Positions 1 through 9,595 are shown, counted from the first letter of the stretch. The stretch: 64,000 nt of DNA from Pontibacillus chungwhensis (GCF_030166655.1 NZ_CP126446.1:248001-312000); one strand, 5' to 3'. Notes: generated by a model not told the origin, from the letters alone. Translations and numbers: made by a program.

Positions 1-281
1 GATGTATAGTTTAAAGACTCAAACCATAGGATAAAATGAAAAGCAAGGAAGACGCCGGCTGCTATCGAGAGAGTCCAATCTCGTTTTGTGATGGACCTAA
101 ATTCATGTCGGTGCTTGGTTAACACAAAGGGAGCCATAAGAAGTACGGCGAATAGTAAGCGATATTGAGCGATTATAGACGCTGGGGCTGCTGAGGCCAA
201 TTTGACGAAAACGGCTGCAGTAGAAACGGAGAGCACTCCGATGATGATGGCTATATAGGGGTTAAATGGTGGTTTGTTCAA
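1..281 (-). CDS. EamA/DMT-family transporter, N-terminal part (runs off the window)
   Basis: Only the first 93 codons are inside the window. Reading the minus strand from a TTG at 281 gives a protein beginning MNKPPFNPYIAIIIG, with hydrophobic helices (about residues 8-30, 36-53 and 70-85) and short basic loops between them. The phrase VSTAAVFVKLASAAP, followed by AQYRLLFAVLLMAP, is typical of the first EamA repeat of drug/metabolite transporters, which are ten-helix inner-membrane exporters. A strong ribosome site, GGAGGTG, lies nine bases before the TTG, which is why this start is chosen. It is divergent from cshA. The substrate cannot be judged from a fragment. Confidence 0.75.
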   Translation of the reverse strand, partial: MNKPPFNPYIAIIIGVLSVSTAAVFVKLASAAPASIIAQYRLLFAVLLMAPFVLTKHRHEFRSITKRDWTLSIAAGVFLAFHFILWFESLNYT

Positions 282-366
282 TTTTTAGCCCACCTCCATC
301 GAATTCGTTAGCGTTTATCTTATTTTACCATTGATCAAAAGGTAAGGATACTTTAAACTTGCATGA

Positions 367-400
367 ATTGCCGGATTGAAAACAGTGTGGTAGAATAAAG
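367..400 (+). promoter_or_regulatory. Candidate sigma-A promoter for the cshA leader
   Basis: TTGCCG and TAGAAT are separated by 17 bases and point at cshA. The predicted transcript would start about 100 bases before the gene and would contain the hairpin at 420-454. Confidence 0.4.
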
Positions 401-419
401 TATAAATCAACTCGTACCG

Positions 420-454
420 AAAGCCCTCTTCCAGCTGTGAGGATGGCTTTTTTT
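420..454 (+). terminator. Leader stem-loop with T-tract upstream of cshA (possible attenuator)
   Basis: AAAGCC-CTC pairs with GAG...GGCTTT and is followed by a run of seven T. No plus-strand gene lies upstream inside the window (the left neighbour is divergent), so the hairpin most likely sits in the cshA 5' leader and could attenuate it. Alternatively it ends a small untranslated RNA. Confidence 0.4.
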
Positions 455-507
455 ACGTGCTTCTCTTTGGCATACTAGAGAGAACAAAAAAGGAGTAGAA
501 AAACGAA

Positions 508-2037
508 GTGACAAATTTTTATTCATTAGGTTTATCCAAATCAGTTTTAAAATCCGTTCAAGAAATGGGTTTTGAGGAAGCTACGCCAGTCCAAGAGCAG
601 ACAATCCCTCTTGCGATGGATGGAAGAGACGTGATCGGACAAGCGCAAACAGGTACTGGTAAGACTGCAGCCTTCGGTATTCCCATGATCGAGAAGATCG
701 ATGAGAATATGAAGAAGATTCAAGGTCTTGTCATTGCGCCTACTCGCGAGCTAGCTATGCAGGTAGCAACAGAGTTAAATAAGTACGGACAATATAAAGG
801 CGTAAAAGTACTACCTGTTTACGGTGGTACAGATATGGGACGTCAGATTCGTTCCCTTAAACAACAACCACAAATTGTTGTCGCAACACCAGGTCGTCTA
901 TTAGACCATATTCGTCGTAAAACGATTCAGCTTTCAAACATTCACACAGCTGTACTAGACGAAGCAGATGAAATGCTTAACATGGGCTTCATTGAAGATA
1001 TTAAAGATATTCTTAAAGCTGTTCCTATGCAGCGCCAAACATTACTGTTCTCAGCAACAATGCCAAAAGAGATTCATGAAATTGCTACGAAAATGATGAA
1101 GAAGCCTGAAACAGTTAAGCTTAAAGCGAAACAAATGACGGTTGAGAAGATCGATCAGTACTTCATCGAGGTAAATGATGGCAAGAAATTCGATACACTA
1201 ACACGTCTTCTTGATATTCACACGCCTGACTTAGCGATCGTATTCGCTCGTACGAAGAAGCGTGTTGATGAAATTACAGAAGGATTAAGTGCTCGCGGAT
1301 TCCGTGCTGAAGGAATTCATGGTGACCTGACACAAGGTAAGCGTATGAGCGTTCTGAAGAAATTCAAACGTGGTGGGGTTGAAGTACTAGTAGCAACAGA
1401 CGTTGCAGCTCGTGGCCTGGATATCTCAGGAGTTACACACGTATACAACTTTGATATTCCTCAAGATCCTGAAAGCTATGTACACCGTATAGGTCGTACA
1501 GGTCGTGCTGGTAAGGAAGGGTACGCAGTTTCCTTCATCACACCAAGAGAAATGGCTCACCTTAACCTAATTGAGAAGACTACAGGTCGTAAGATTGATC
1601 GTCTTCCGATTCCATCAAATGATCAGGCTCTTAAAGGTCAACAGAACATTGCGATTGAGAAACTTGTTCAATCTATCGAATCTGACAACCTTGAGTCATA
1701 TGAGAGCACAGCAGCTGAATTACTAGAACAGCACGATTCTGTTTCTGTTATTGCAGCAGCTCTTAAGATGCTAACGAAAGAGCGTAAAGATGTACCAGTA
1801 CAACTAAGCTACCTTGCGCCAGTTAGTACGAAGCAAGCTCAAAAAGATAAACAAAAACGCGGTGGTGGCGGCAAACGCTATAACCGTAAAGGTAGCGGTG
1901 GTCCAAAAGGTAAAGGCGGATACAACCGTAATGGCAAATCTGGCGGTGGTTATAACAAATCCCGTTCAGGCAGCGGCCAAGGATACAAAGGTAACCGAAA
2001 CCGTAAATACCAAAACTCAAACCGCGACAATTCCTAA
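508..2037 (+). CDS. cshA: DEAD-box ATP-dependent RNA helicase CshA
   Basis: 509 residues. The Q motif lies near residues 21-31, Walker A is AQTGTGKT at 46-53, the DEAD box at 151-154, SAT at 182-184, and the arginine-finger motif HRIGRTGR at 326-333. Together these make the two RecA lobes. From about residue 445 the tail is rich in Gly, Lys, Arg and Asn, as in B. subtilis CshA (YdbR), which unwinds mRNA and rRNA duplexes and associates with the RNA degradosome. The start is GTG with AGGAG twelve bases upstream; the reading begins [10 protein letters not shown]. It is a single-gene unit with a leader hairpin before it and a strong terminator behind it. Family identity is certain; CshA rather than CshB rests on length and tail. 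Confidence 0.96.
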   Translation: MTNFYSLGLSKSVLKSVQEMGFEEATPVQEQTIPLAMDGRDVIGQAQTGTGKTAAFGIPMIEKIDENMKKIQGLVIAPTRELAMQVATELNKYGQYKGVKVLPVYGGTDMGRQIRSLKQQPQIVVATPGRLLDHIRRKTIQLSNIHTAVLDEADEMLNMGFIEDIKDILKAVPMQRQTLLFSATMPKEIHEIATKMMKKPETVKLKAKQMTVEKIDQYFIEVNDGKKFDTLTRLLDIHTPDLAIVFARTKKRVDEITEGLSARGFRAEGIHGDLTQGKRMSVLKKFKRGGVEVLVATDVAARGLDISGVTHVYNFDIPQDPESYVHRIGRTGRAGKEGYAVSFITPREMAHLNLIEKTTGRKIDRLPIPSNDQALKGQQNIAIEKLVQSIESDNLESYESTAAELLEQHDSVSVIAAALKMLTKERKDVPVQLSYLAPVSTKQAQKDKQKRGGGGKRYNRKGSGGPKGKGGYNRNGKSGGGYNKSRSGSGQGYKGNRNRKYQNSNRDNS

Positions 2038-2042
2038 AGCCC

Positions 2043-2079
2043 AAAACTCCCTGCTCAAGCCGAGCAGGGAGTTTTTTTA
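2043..2079 (+). terminator. cshA rho-independent terminator
   Basis: ACTCCCTGCTC and GAGCAGGGAGT form an 11-bp stem with a short loop, followed by seven T. Confidence 0.92.
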
Positions 2080-2096
2080 TTTCTTTATCAGGTTAA

Positions 2097-2150
2097 AGGG
2101 TGTCAGACACGCGTTCTTGCACTAAAGGAGTGAAGGGTGTCAGACACCCG
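2097..2150. repeat. Two copies of a GGGTGTCAGACAC intergenic motif
   Basis: AAGGGTGTCAGACAC occurs at about 2096-2110 and again at about 2134-2148. The second copy is a complete palindrome, GGGTGTCAGACACCC. Short palindromes of this kind are scattered between genes in Bacillaceae; no function is known to me. Confidence 0.6.
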
Positions 2151-2235
2151 ATGTAAGGGGCGGTTTATTTGGGGTTAGGAAGGCTTTGTTATATAATGGA
2201 TGTCAGAATATTTGTATAGATAAGAGGAGCGTGTA

Positions 2236-3189
2236 ATGGTGGGGGAGAAGAGGAAGATCGATGTAGCCATTGATGAAATTGGCCGAGTGATTTATGGAAA
2301 GAGAGAAGTTGTGGAGTTATTGTTCGTTGGTATGATTGCGGATGGGCATGTTCTGTTAGAAAGCGTCCCTGGTTCAGGGAAGACCAAGCTTGCGAAAAGT
2401 TTCGCTAAAGTAATAGACGGTAGGTTCAGCCGTATTCAGTTTACTCCTGATGTATTGCCTTCAGATGTCACTGGCATCCAGTTCTTTAATCCAAAGACTC
2501 AAGAGTTTGAGCTGCGTAAAGGGCCAGTGATGACCAATGTATTACTAGCCGATGAAATCAACAGGGCGACGCCCAAGACCCAGTCGAGTCTATTAGAGGT
2601 TATGGAGGAGCATCAAACGACAATTGACGGAGAAACATTCTCGATCCAAAGTCCATTTATCGTAATTGCAACGCAAAACCCTGTTGAAAGCAATCACGGA
2701 ACATTTCCATTGCCTGAAGCACAGTTGGATCGGTTCTTATTTAAAGTGGATATGGGATATCCGAGTGAAGAGGAAGAACGAGCGATCATGAGAGCGTACT
2801 TAACTGAAGAGCCTCTTGATACGCTTCAACCAGCGTTAAGTCCTGAGGATTTAATAACGATGCAAGAAGAAGTGAGAAACGTACATATTTCAGATGTTGT
2901 GAATGATTATTTGTTGAACTTAGTTCGTCATTCAAGAGAACATACAGACATTGAATTAGGGATTAGTACTCGGGGAGCCCTGGCACTCATGAGAGCGAGT
3001 CAGGCAAGAGCCTACCTTCGTAACCGTTCTTACGTAAGTCCAGAAGATGTGAAGACGCTTGTTCCATACGTCTTTGAACACCGCCTCATTCTATCCATGC
3101 AGGCCTCCATTCAGAAATCTCCTGCTGATGTCGTTCGTGATGTGATCAGCAGTGTAGAAGTGCCTGTTGAATCAGGGGCGCGTACATAA
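2236..3189 (+). CDS. MoxR-family AAA+ ATPase (YeaC-like)
   Basis: 317 residues. Walker A is SVPGSGKT (43-50), Walker B is LLADEINR (103-110), and a conserved ATQNP sensor follows, all typical of MoxR ATPases, which act as chaperones in maturing partner proteins, often von Willebrand factor or membrane complexes. It is the first gene of a three-gene operon with DUF58 and DUF4129 membrane proteins, the same set as yeaC-yeaD-yebA in B. subtilis. Its stop overlaps the next start by one base (TAATG), so translation is probably coupled. The start ATG has GAGGAGCG six to seven bases upstream. The client protein is unknown. Confidence 0.92.
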   Translation: MVGEKRKIDVAIDEIGRVIYGKREVVELLFVGMIADGHVLLESVPGSGKTKLAKSFAKVIDGRFSRIQFTPDVLPSDVTGIQFFNPKTQEFELRKGPVMTNVLLADEINRATPKTQSSLLEVMEEHQTTIDGETFSIQSPFIVIATQNPVESNHGTFPLPEAQLDRFLFKVDMGYPSEEEERAIMRAYLTEEPLDTLQPALSPEDLITMQEEVRNVHISDVVNDYLLNLVRHSREHTDIELGISTRGALALMRASQARAYLRNRSYVSPEDVKTLVPYVFEHRLILSMQASIQKSPADVVRDVISSVEVPVESGART

Positions 3190-4406
3190 TGCAGTGGCGG
3201 AAGGAACTAGGATCAAGTTTGACTCAAAGTTATGATAAAGTACTTGCGTTTAGCCTGATCCTTTTATTTATCAGTTTATTCTTTAATCGTTCCGGCGCCT
3301 TTATTGTGATCGGTGGAATTACGGCTTTTATTACGTTTAGTATGATCTACGATCGATTTATAGGAAAAGGACTCACCTTTGAAAATCATAAGCACGTTTA
3401 TAAGATGTTCCCCGGTGATCGGATTGAAGTTCCACTATCCTTTCAGAATCAATCACGATTACCCATTATTAATGGCCGTTTTCGATTTAGGGTGGGCTCA
3501 GAAGTACAAGGGGAGAACTATGTAGTGAATGAAGGAGAAGAATGGATTCGATATGAGGTTCCTCTCACTGTTGTGGAAAAGGGGAAAACAGAGGTTCAAG
3601 TCCCTTTTGAGGCTAAACGCCGTGGCGTAACGATCTTTCGTGATATTCAATACACGTTTCCTCATCTCCTAAATTTTAACGAGATTTTTCTCTATTTTGT
3701 CCCATTTCATAAAGCGGAGTTTATTGTTTATCCAGAACCTTTGCCTGTGTATGGACTGAAAGAGCATAATCACATGACCCTTGGCTCCCAGCAGGCGCGC
3801 CTTTCTCCCTTTGAGGATCCAATAAGCCCTGTTGGAACGAGGGACTATACGAGTTCAGATCCCTTTCATCGTATTCACTGGAAGGCTTCAGCAAGGAAAC
3901 AAACGCTACAGACAAAAGTGCTTGAGAAGAACTGGGATCATACGTGGAGTATTGTCATCAACTTAACTTCACATAGGGGCGGCCCTTTCAGTGTGAACCC
4001 AGACATTGAATCGATTCTTTCTTATGCTGCTTATATGTGTCAATTAGCAACGAAGAAAGGATACCCCTTTGAACTATATATCAACGCGAGGAAAATGGGG
4101 AATCCTCCTTTTTACTATTTACCTGAAGGAAGCGGGAGGGAGCATTTACAGAAGGCTCTTGAGCTCATTGCGCGTATTAAATCAAGGGAGCTTGTCATGT
4201 CGTTTCAAATGCTCCTCCATCGGTTTGACCAACAACTTTATAAGCCTAAGACCATCTTCTTGTTAGGGGATCAAAACGATGAAATGAAGTATTATGCCCA
4301 TAAATGGCAGAATCAGAAATTAAAGGTATATGCTGTTGAAGGCCAGGGAGAGCATGCAACACTTGTAAACCTAGCAGAGAAGGAGGGTATCTATGGAACA
4401 CCGTAG
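3189..4406 (+). CDS. DUF58 domain membrane protein (YeaD-like)
   Basis: 405 residues. Two adjacent hydrophobic segments (about 18-34 and 36-54) anchor the N-terminus. The conserved DUF58 signature lies at about 215-245 and includes GTRDYTSSDPFHRIHWKASA. DUF58 proteins pair with MoxR ATPases and are thought to carry a vWA-like fold. It overlaps moxR by one base at its start and the next gene by 14 bases at its end. The cellular role is not established; homologous operons have been linked to envelope stress or cell-wall processes in other bacteria, which is only inference here. Confidence 0.88.
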   Translation: MQWRKELGSSLTQSYDKVLAFSLILLFISLFFNRSGAFIVIGGITAFITFSMIYDRFIGKGLTFENHKHVYKMFPGDRIEVPLSFQNQSRLPIINGRFRFRVGSEVQGENYVVNEGEEWIRYEVPLTVVEKGKTEVQVPFEAKRRGVTIFRDIQYTFPHLLNFNEIFLYFVPFHKAEFIVYPEPLPVYGLKEHNHMTLGSQQARLSPFEDPISPVGTRDYTSSDPFHRIHWKASARKQTLQTKVLEKNWDHTWSIVINLTSHRGGPFSVNPDIESILSYAAYMCQLATKKGYPFELYINARKMGNPPFYYLPEGSGREHLQKALELIARIKSRELVMSFQMLLHRFDQQLYKPKTIFLLGDQNDEMKYYAHKWQNQKLKVYAVEGQGEHATLVNLAEKEGIYGTP

Positions 4407-5592
4407 AACCTCTGTTGTGAAACTGTATTTATGGATAGCGGAGGCGATGGCCTTTTATCTACCGCTTGGTCTACTCTACTATTTGCTCCCCACTCAAACG
4501 CTGCCATTTTGGAGTTTTCTGTTGGGGGTTCTTGGTTCTTATGTTTTTTTATTCGTAGGATCCAAACTGACAGCCCGGTATATTCCTGTCCTCATCTATA
4601 TTCCGTTAGCGGTGTTTGCCTTTTCCTTTATAGGACCGTTTAACCTGATTATGGCTATTCTTCTCAGTGCGTATTTAGCTTGGCGCTTTATCGTCCATGA
4701 AAGAGATCCTGATTTAAGGAACGAGCAGACCCTGTTGATGATCTCGTTAGGTATACTGATTGTGAACGTCCTTTATTTTAACCAAGAAAAGGTGTACCTC
4801 ATGGCTGCACTTCAATTAGTCGTATTGGTATTTGGCTATATGGTGAGTCAGGTGGTCAGTGTTGACTCGAGAGCGAATCAAAAACGAGTGAATACCAGAA
4901 CCGCCACTGTTATGGGTTCTTTCATTGGGGTAATGGTTGGGATCTTCTTTATTTATGACGTCATCCGTGCTGGATTTACAGGCGGAGGCCTCATTATTGC
5001 CAAAGCATTTAGTGGGGTTGTGACCGGTATTTTCTTCATACTAGAGTGGCTAGGTGTTGGGGAGTTCTGGCAAGAGAGAGTGGATAAGCAAAACCCGCCT
5101 GATATGGAACTTGGAGAAAGCGTCGATCGAAGTCCTGATCCTACTGTAACATCGGATCTCTCTGACCTTCTGTATGGGGGAGTCATTTTACTCTTAATCG
5201 TCATAGGGGTTGTCATAGCCATTCGCTTAAGGAATAAAAGAATGGAGCAGTTCGTTGATGTTGCGGCGGAAGAGGATTCGGTTACGTATACAAGCCTCCT
5301 AAAGGAACGTGAATCTTCTTGGGGGTCCTCATTCAAACGTATCTTTCAGAGTGCGCCGACTGATGAAGCTCGGAAATTGTTCTTTAAATTTGAAGCATTC
5401 GCTGCTAAAAGAGGGAAGGGTCGTGCTCCATCTGAAACCATTGAAGAATGGTTTGAACGGTTAGGGGTGAAAGAGGGGGATGTTGATCTGTATCAGAAAG
5501 TACGCTACGGGGATCAACCTCTGTCCCAACAAGAACTGGATCTCTTCAAAAGAACGATTGAATCGTTAAGGGAAGCCATTCAAAACTCTTAG
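4393..5592 (+). CDS. Multi-pass membrane protein with C-terminal DUF4129-like domain (YebA-like, no transglutaminase core)
   Basis: 399 residues. About five hydrophobic segments fill residues 15-160, then come further segments near 175-195, 205-225 and 255-280, and a soluble C-terminal region (about 300-395) resembling DUF4129. B. subtilis YebA carries a periplasmic transglutaminase-like domain between the helices. I see no such core (no Cys-His-Asp region and no space for it), so this is a shortened relative. The gene starts inside the end of the DUF58 gene, with AGAAGGAGGG upstream of its ATG. It probably forms a membrane complex with the MoxR/DUF58 pair. Confidence 0.8.
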   Translation: MEHRRTSVVKLYLWIAEAMAFYLPLGLLYYLLPTQTLPFWSFLLGVLGSYVFLFVGSKLTARYIPVLIYIPLAVFAFSFIGPFNLIMAILLSAYLAWRFIVHERDPDLRNEQTLLMISLGILIVNVLYFNQEKVYLMAALQLVVLVFGYMVSQVVSVDSRANQKRVNTRTATVMGSFIGVMVGIFFIYDVIRAGFTGGGLIIAKAFSGVVTGIFFILEWLGVGEFWQERVDKQNPPDMELGESVDRSPDPTVTSDLSDLLYGGVILLLIVIGVVIAIRLRNKRMEQFVDVAAEEDSVTYTSLLKERESSWGSSFKRIFQSAPTDEARKLFFKFEAFAAKRGKGRAPSETIEEWFERLGVKEGDVDLYQKVRYGDQPLSQQELDLFKRTIESLREAIQNS

Positions 5593-5615
5593 AATACATT
5601 TTCTGTAAAAAGATC

Positions 5616-5654
5616 AGGCTCAGAAGCTAAAGGTAATAAGCTCTGAGCCTTTTT
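5616..5654. terminator. Terminator shared by convergent genes
   Basis: AGGCTCAGA pairs with TCTGAGCCT and is followed by TTTTT on the plus strand. The minus strand has a weaker T stretch, so it can serve both the MoxR operon and the rhomboid gene. Confidence 0.75.
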
Positions 5655-5667
5655 GTATGCCTTAGGG

Positions 5668-6432
5668 TTAGATGAAGCGCCCAAGTAATCCGGCAATGAT
5701 AAGAATGACGAAGAGACCCCATAATAATTTCGGTAAGAACTTTCTCCAAGGAACTCTGCGCTTGTTCCATCTGTTCGGGTCAAAACCAACGTCTGAATCT
5801 CTTCCCCGGCGTCTTGAACGGGCGGGATTCATTGAGAACCGATTCGCGCCAGTGGTGACGATTGGACCAAGGGCCAATCCACCAAGTAAACCGAAGATGT
5901 GCCCATAGATATTAATGTTAGGGCGAATGAACGTCATCACAAGTCCAATGACAGTAATGGTTAATACGATTTGAGCATTGGCCTGGTCAATTAAGTGTTT
6001 CTTAGCGTAGATCAGATAAAGGTAGACACCGAATAGGCCGAAGATTGCACCTGATGCTCCCACGTGCAGGTAGAAGTCTGGGCCAAGTAAAAAGGTGCCG
6101 ACATTACCAGCGAAGCCAGCTCCTAAATAAGCGAGCAGGAACTTTCCTTTTCCAAGCATTTGCTCAAGAGCCGGTCCGAATAATACAAGAGAGAACGAAT
6201 TAAAAACCATGTGAGCTAGCCCTGCATGGAAGAAAATCGGTGTAATGAGTCTCCAATATTCGCCATCCGCTGTAGCAAGGTTATTTCCGTTACCGAGACG
6301 TTCTAATTGAACGAAATAGGAGAGGTGAAGAAGGTCCCCTGTTAACCATAAGAAGATATGGATACCGATAATGGTCGCTACAACTGGGTAGAAACGAATA
6401 AAGTCTTGAAAGGATTCTGTTCGAAAAAACAT
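5668..6432 (-). CDS. Rhomboid-family intramembrane serine protease (YdcA-like)
   Basis: 254 residues with six or seven hydrophobic segments. The catalytic serine is S127 in GASGAIFG, the partner histidine is H178 in YGHIFGLLGG, and the oxyanion-side residues appear as H69 and H74-xxx-N78 in HAGLAHMVFNSF. Rhomboids cleave substrates inside the membrane. The C-terminus is a basic stretch (SRRRGRDSD) followed by a last helix. It occupies the ydcA position, divergent from acpS, as in B. subtilis. The physiological substrate is unknown. Confidence 0.92.
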   Translation of the reverse strand: MFFRTESFQDFIRFYPVVATIIGIHIFLWLTGDLLHLSYFVQLERLGNGNNLATADGEYWRLITPIFFHAGLAHMVFNSFSLVLFGPALEQMLGKGKFLLAYLGAGFAGNVGTFLLGPDFYLHVGASGAIFGLFGVYLYLIYAKKHLIDQANAQIVLTITVIGLVMTFIRPNINIYGHIFGLLGGLALGPIVTTGANRFSMNPARSRRRGRDSDVGFDPNRWNKRRVPWRKFLPKLLWGLFVILIIAGLLGRFI

Positions 6433-6569
6433 AATCAGTTCTCCTTACTTAAAAAAAGTTGATATCAGCTTATTTCATTATACAATGAAACCAGTTCATT
6501 CATGTTACAAACTGCATGTTCAAACCAGAAACGGTTATCATGAATACATAAAGGAAGATGGTGGTATGG

Positions 6570-6926
6570 ATGATTAAAGGAATCGGAGTTGATCTAGTAG
6601 AGATTGAACGCATCGAACAGAGTCTCAACTCGAATCAACGTTTTCTACAACGAATATTAACAGAAAAGGAACAACAATTACTAAAAAATATAACCGCACC
6701 CAAAAGACAAGCAGAATTTGTAGCCGGACGATTTGCGGCAAAAGAGGCTTTTGCTAAAGCGATGGGGACGGGGATTGGGAAGGAGTACGCCTTCTTAGAT
6801 ATCGCTGTGTTACGCACAGACAAAGGAGCTCCAATGATTGAAGTAAAGAATTTTCCCTATTCCATTTGGCTCTCTATTGCTCATAGTCAAAGCCATGCGA
6901 TTGCTCAAGTTGTCATTGAAGAATAA
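6570..6926 (+). CDS. acpS: Holo-[acyl-carrier-protein] synthase
   Basis: 118 residues. It transfers 4'-phosphopantetheine from coenzyme A to a serine of apo-acyl carrier protein, which is needed for fatty acid synthesis. The magnesium-binding residues are D8 in GIGVDLVEI and E59 in RFAAKEAFAKA, both in place. The start is taken at ATG 6570 because the family begins MIKGIGVDL and the purine-rich site AAGGAAGATGG is well spaced for it; an in-frame ATG at 6558 would sit directly on that site. It leads a run of house-keeping genes in the same order as ydcB onward in B. subtilis. Confidence 0.96.
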   Translation: MIKGIGVDLVEIERIEQSLNSNQRFLQRILTEKEQQLLKNITAPKRQAEFVAGRFAAKEAFAKAMGTGIGKEYAFLDIAVLRTDKGAPMIEVKNFPYSIWLSIAHSQSHAIAQVVIEE

Positions 6927-7000
6927 AAAGCTTGTCAGGCTAGTCTGCATAATCGCATACTTTGTCTCATATGATTTTAGTGCGGGTAGGAGGGAACGAT

Positions 7001-8515
7001 TTGCACATTGTCACCGCAAAAGAAATGTACGATACGGACCGTTATGCCATGGAAGAAATGGGGCTTCAAGGCCACCTGTTAATGGAAAACGCAGGGAGGG
7101 CTGTAGCTACAGCCATCAAAGATCAAGTATCTGAAGAAGACCAGATTCTTATACTCGTCGGGAAAGGCAATAACGGAGGAGATGGATTCGTTATTGCACG
7201 TACGCTGCTTCAACAAGGATATAGTGTAGAAGTATTGCAGATTCCGAATGATGAAGAGGTTCAGGGAGATGCCAGAACTCACCGTGAAATTTATGAAGCC
7301 TTTGGGTATGGATACCGTCGTTTTGACAGCGTTGATTCTCTAGCAACCCTCAGTTCTCGGAAAACGGTCATTATTGATTGCTTACTCGGGATCGGAGTAA
7401 AAGGACCTCTTCGTTCGCCGTATGATGAAATCGTTCCGCATGTAAATCAATTGGACGCAAAGGTCATATCGGTTGATCTACCTAGCGGGGTGCCCGCAGA
7501 TGAAGGTGTCTCATTTGAGGGGGCTATCCAAGCCGATTATACGGTAGTGATTCAGTACCCGAAGACGTCAGCTTTCTTACAACATACTGCTCCATACTAT
7601 GGAGATTGGAAGGCTGTCGATATTGGTCTCCCTGACCATCTTCTGCGAGGAAGAAACAAAGGGTGCAGCGTATGGACCAAATCAGACGTAGTAGCTAGTT
7701 TACCCGAACGAGAGCCCTTCAGTCATAAAGGCTCTCATGGGAAGGGGCTAGTCATTGGTGGTTCTATTCAGATGCCAGGTTCTGTAACGATGACCTCAAG
7801 AGCAGCGCTTCGAGCGGGGGCGGGGCTTCTGACAGTAGCGACTGTATCGAAAGTGATCTCGATTCTTGCATCGTCTGTAACGGAAGCTACTTTTATTCCG
7901 CTGGAAGAACAAGAAGGGCGAATCAGCTCTGTGGAAGGAATAGAATTTGGATATGATGGCGTAGCAATCGGTATGGGAATGGGGAGACATCGCGAAGGGA
8001 AAGAGCTCTTAGAGAAGGTGCTAAAGCTTTCAGAATCGCCAGTTCTGATTGATGCTGATGGCTTGTATGCTCTAAAAGGGTATTTATCTGAAGTGAAGTC
8101 TCGATCCTATCCAACTATTATTACGCCTCATCCAGGCGAAATGGCTCATTTGCTAGACGTGTCTATTCCTGAATTACTAGAGAAGCCCTTTCACTATTCC
8201 AGACAGTTTGCATCACGCTATGGCGTCCACGTAGTTCTAAAAGGGGCCTTTACTCTTGTGACTACTCCGGATGAGAAGCAGTGGGTGCATACTACAGGGA
8301 ACGTTGGTCTCGCAAAAGGCGGGAGCGGCGATGTCTTAGCCGGAATGCTTCTGGCCATGGTGATGCAACCGCAAACGGTAGAATTGGCGCTCAATAATGG
8401 GGTTTGGCTTCATGGATCAACAGCTGACCTTTTAACAGAACAGGCCCATTCCACATACGACCTGTTGGCTACTGATCTCATAGACGGTCTTTCAAAAACG
8501 TATCGTACGATCTAA
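7001..8515 (+). CDS. nnrD: Bifunctional NAD(P)HX epimerase / ADP-dependent NAD(P)HX dehydratase
   Basis: 504 residues. The N-terminal YjeF_N domain (about 1-215) contains GKGNNGGDG (54-62) and epimerises hydrated NAD(P)H. The C-terminal ribokinase-like domain (about 225-500) contains GGSGDVLAG (to residue 448) and dehydrates S-NAD(P)HX, so the protein repairs damaged cofactors. The TTG at 7001 is preferred because AGGAGGG lies seven to eight bases upstream and the protein then starts at the family's usual HIVTAKEM; ATG codons further 5' would overlap the ribosome site. It lies 74 bases behind acpS. Confidence 0.93.
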   Translation: MHIVTAKEMYDTDRYAMEEMGLQGHLLMENAGRAVATAIKDQVSEEDQILILVGKGNNGGDGFVIARTLLQQGYSVEVLQIPNDEEVQGDARTHREIYEAFGYGYRRFDSVDSLATLSSRKTVIIDCLLGIGVKGPLRSPYDEIVPHVNQLDAKVISVDLPSGVPADEGVSFEGAIQADYTVVIQYPKTSAFLQHTAPYYGDWKAVDIGLPDHLLRGRNKGCSVWTKSDVVASLPEREPFSHKGSHGKGLVIGGSIQMPGSVTMTSRAALRAGAGLLTVATVSKVISILASSVTEATFIPLEEQEGRISSVEGIEFGYDGVAIGMGMGRHREGKELLEKVLKLSESPVLIDADGLYALKGYLSEVKSRSYPTIITPHPGEMAHLLDVSIPELLEKPFHYSRQFASRYGVHVVLKGAFTLVTTPDEKQWVHTTGNVGLAKGGSGDVLAGMLLAMVMQPQTVELALNNGVWLHGSTADLLTEQAHSTYDLLATDLIDGLSKTYRTI

Positions 8516-8569
8516 GTAAGGTGAGTGCGTTCCCTTTGTCCATTCAAATGAGACAAAGGAGTTGTCATT

Positions 8570-9595
8570 ATGAAGAAAAGATATTGGCTCTGGATCGTCG
8601 CCTCGCTGATGCTCGTACTATCAGCGTGTGGGGAAAAATCAAAAGAAGACGTTGTCCAGTCCTTACAGAAGAAGCTAGAAGAAATGACTGGCTATAAAAC
8701 GGAAGCAACCATGAGCCTTAAAACAGGTGATGAAGAACAAAAATACAAAATTGATGTATGGCATAAGAAAAAGGATTATTACCGTGTGTTGCTTAATAAC
8801 GAACAAGACGAGAAGAACAGCCAAATCATTCTGAAGAATGAAGATGGCGTCTATGTGTTAACGCCTGCTTTGAATAAAAGCTTTAAATTCCAGAGCGATT
8901 GGCCTAACAACAGTAGCCAGCCTTATCTATACAATTCATTAGTAGCTGATGTGGTTAAGGATAAAGATGCAACCTTTGAAACTACAGAAACGTATTATGT
9001 CTTTGAAACCAAGACAAACTATCAAAATAGCAAGAACCTTCCTTACCAGGAAATCTATTTTGATAAGAAGAGTCTGACTCCTGTAATGGTAAAAGTATTG
9101 GATAAAGACCGTAAGCCGCTGGTTGAGGTTAAATTCTCATCTTTCGAACTTAACCCTAAATTTAGCGACGATGCCTTCACGACGGAAAAAAATATGACAA
9201 GTGGAGCTCTTGGCATTCCGGTAATGGCTGATGGAGAACCGAATGAGCCGGCAGCATTTACCGTTTTGTACCCAGAAGCAGTAATTGGAAATACAGAGCT
9301 TGATGAGCAAAAAGAAATTGATATGGAAAACGGTAAACGCGTCATCTTGAGCTTTAAAGGGGAAAAGTCCTACACTCTTATTCAAGAATCATGGACTTCC
9401 TATCCAGCTAGTGCGACTGTCCCTGTAGAAGTTTCTGGAGAGATGGTAGACCTTGGCTATACAATGGGAGCTCTATCAGGATCTACTCTTGAATGGAGCC
9501 ATGAAGGGATGAACTTCTATCTTGCTAGTGAAGATTTGACGAAAGAAGAAATGATTGAAGTTGCCCAATCCGTTCAGGGAACAGTAGTGAAATAA
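8570..9595 (+). CDS. ydcC: LolA-like outer-membrane-lipoprotein-carrier fold lipoprotein (YdcC-like)
   Basis: 341 residues with a lipoprotein signal peptide: basic KKR, a hydrophobic core, and lipobox LSAC with Cys20 as the predicted lipidation site. The mature part resembles LolA/GerS-type proteins, which Gram-positives use at the membrane surface. B. subtilis ydcC occupies the same place between acpS and alr and is expressed during sporulation. A role in spore envelope formation is therefore likely but not proven here. It has AAAGGAG upstream of the ATG and its own terminator. Confidence 0.85.
   Translation: MKKRYWLWIVASLMLVLSACGEKSKEDVVQSLQKKLEEMTGYKTEATMSLKTGDEEQKYKIDVWHKKKDYYRVLLNNEQDEKNSQIILKNEDGVYVLTPALNKSFKFQSDWPNNSSQPYLYNSLVADVVKDKDATFETTETYYVFETKTNYQNSKNLPYQEIYFDKKSLTPVMVKVLDKDRKPLVEVKFSSFELNPKFSDDAFTTEKNMTSGALGIPVMADGEPNEPAAFTVLYPEAVIGNTELDEQKEIDMENGKRVILSFKGEKSYTLIQESWTSYPASATVPVEVSGEMVDLGYTMGALSGSTLEWSHEGMNFYLASEDLTKEEMIEVAQSVQGTVVK

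Noticed and set aside
2236-5592. Defence interpretation of the MoxR/DUF58 operon
   Set aside because: It matches the ordinary yeaC-yeaD-yebA set of Bacillus and has no effector gene.
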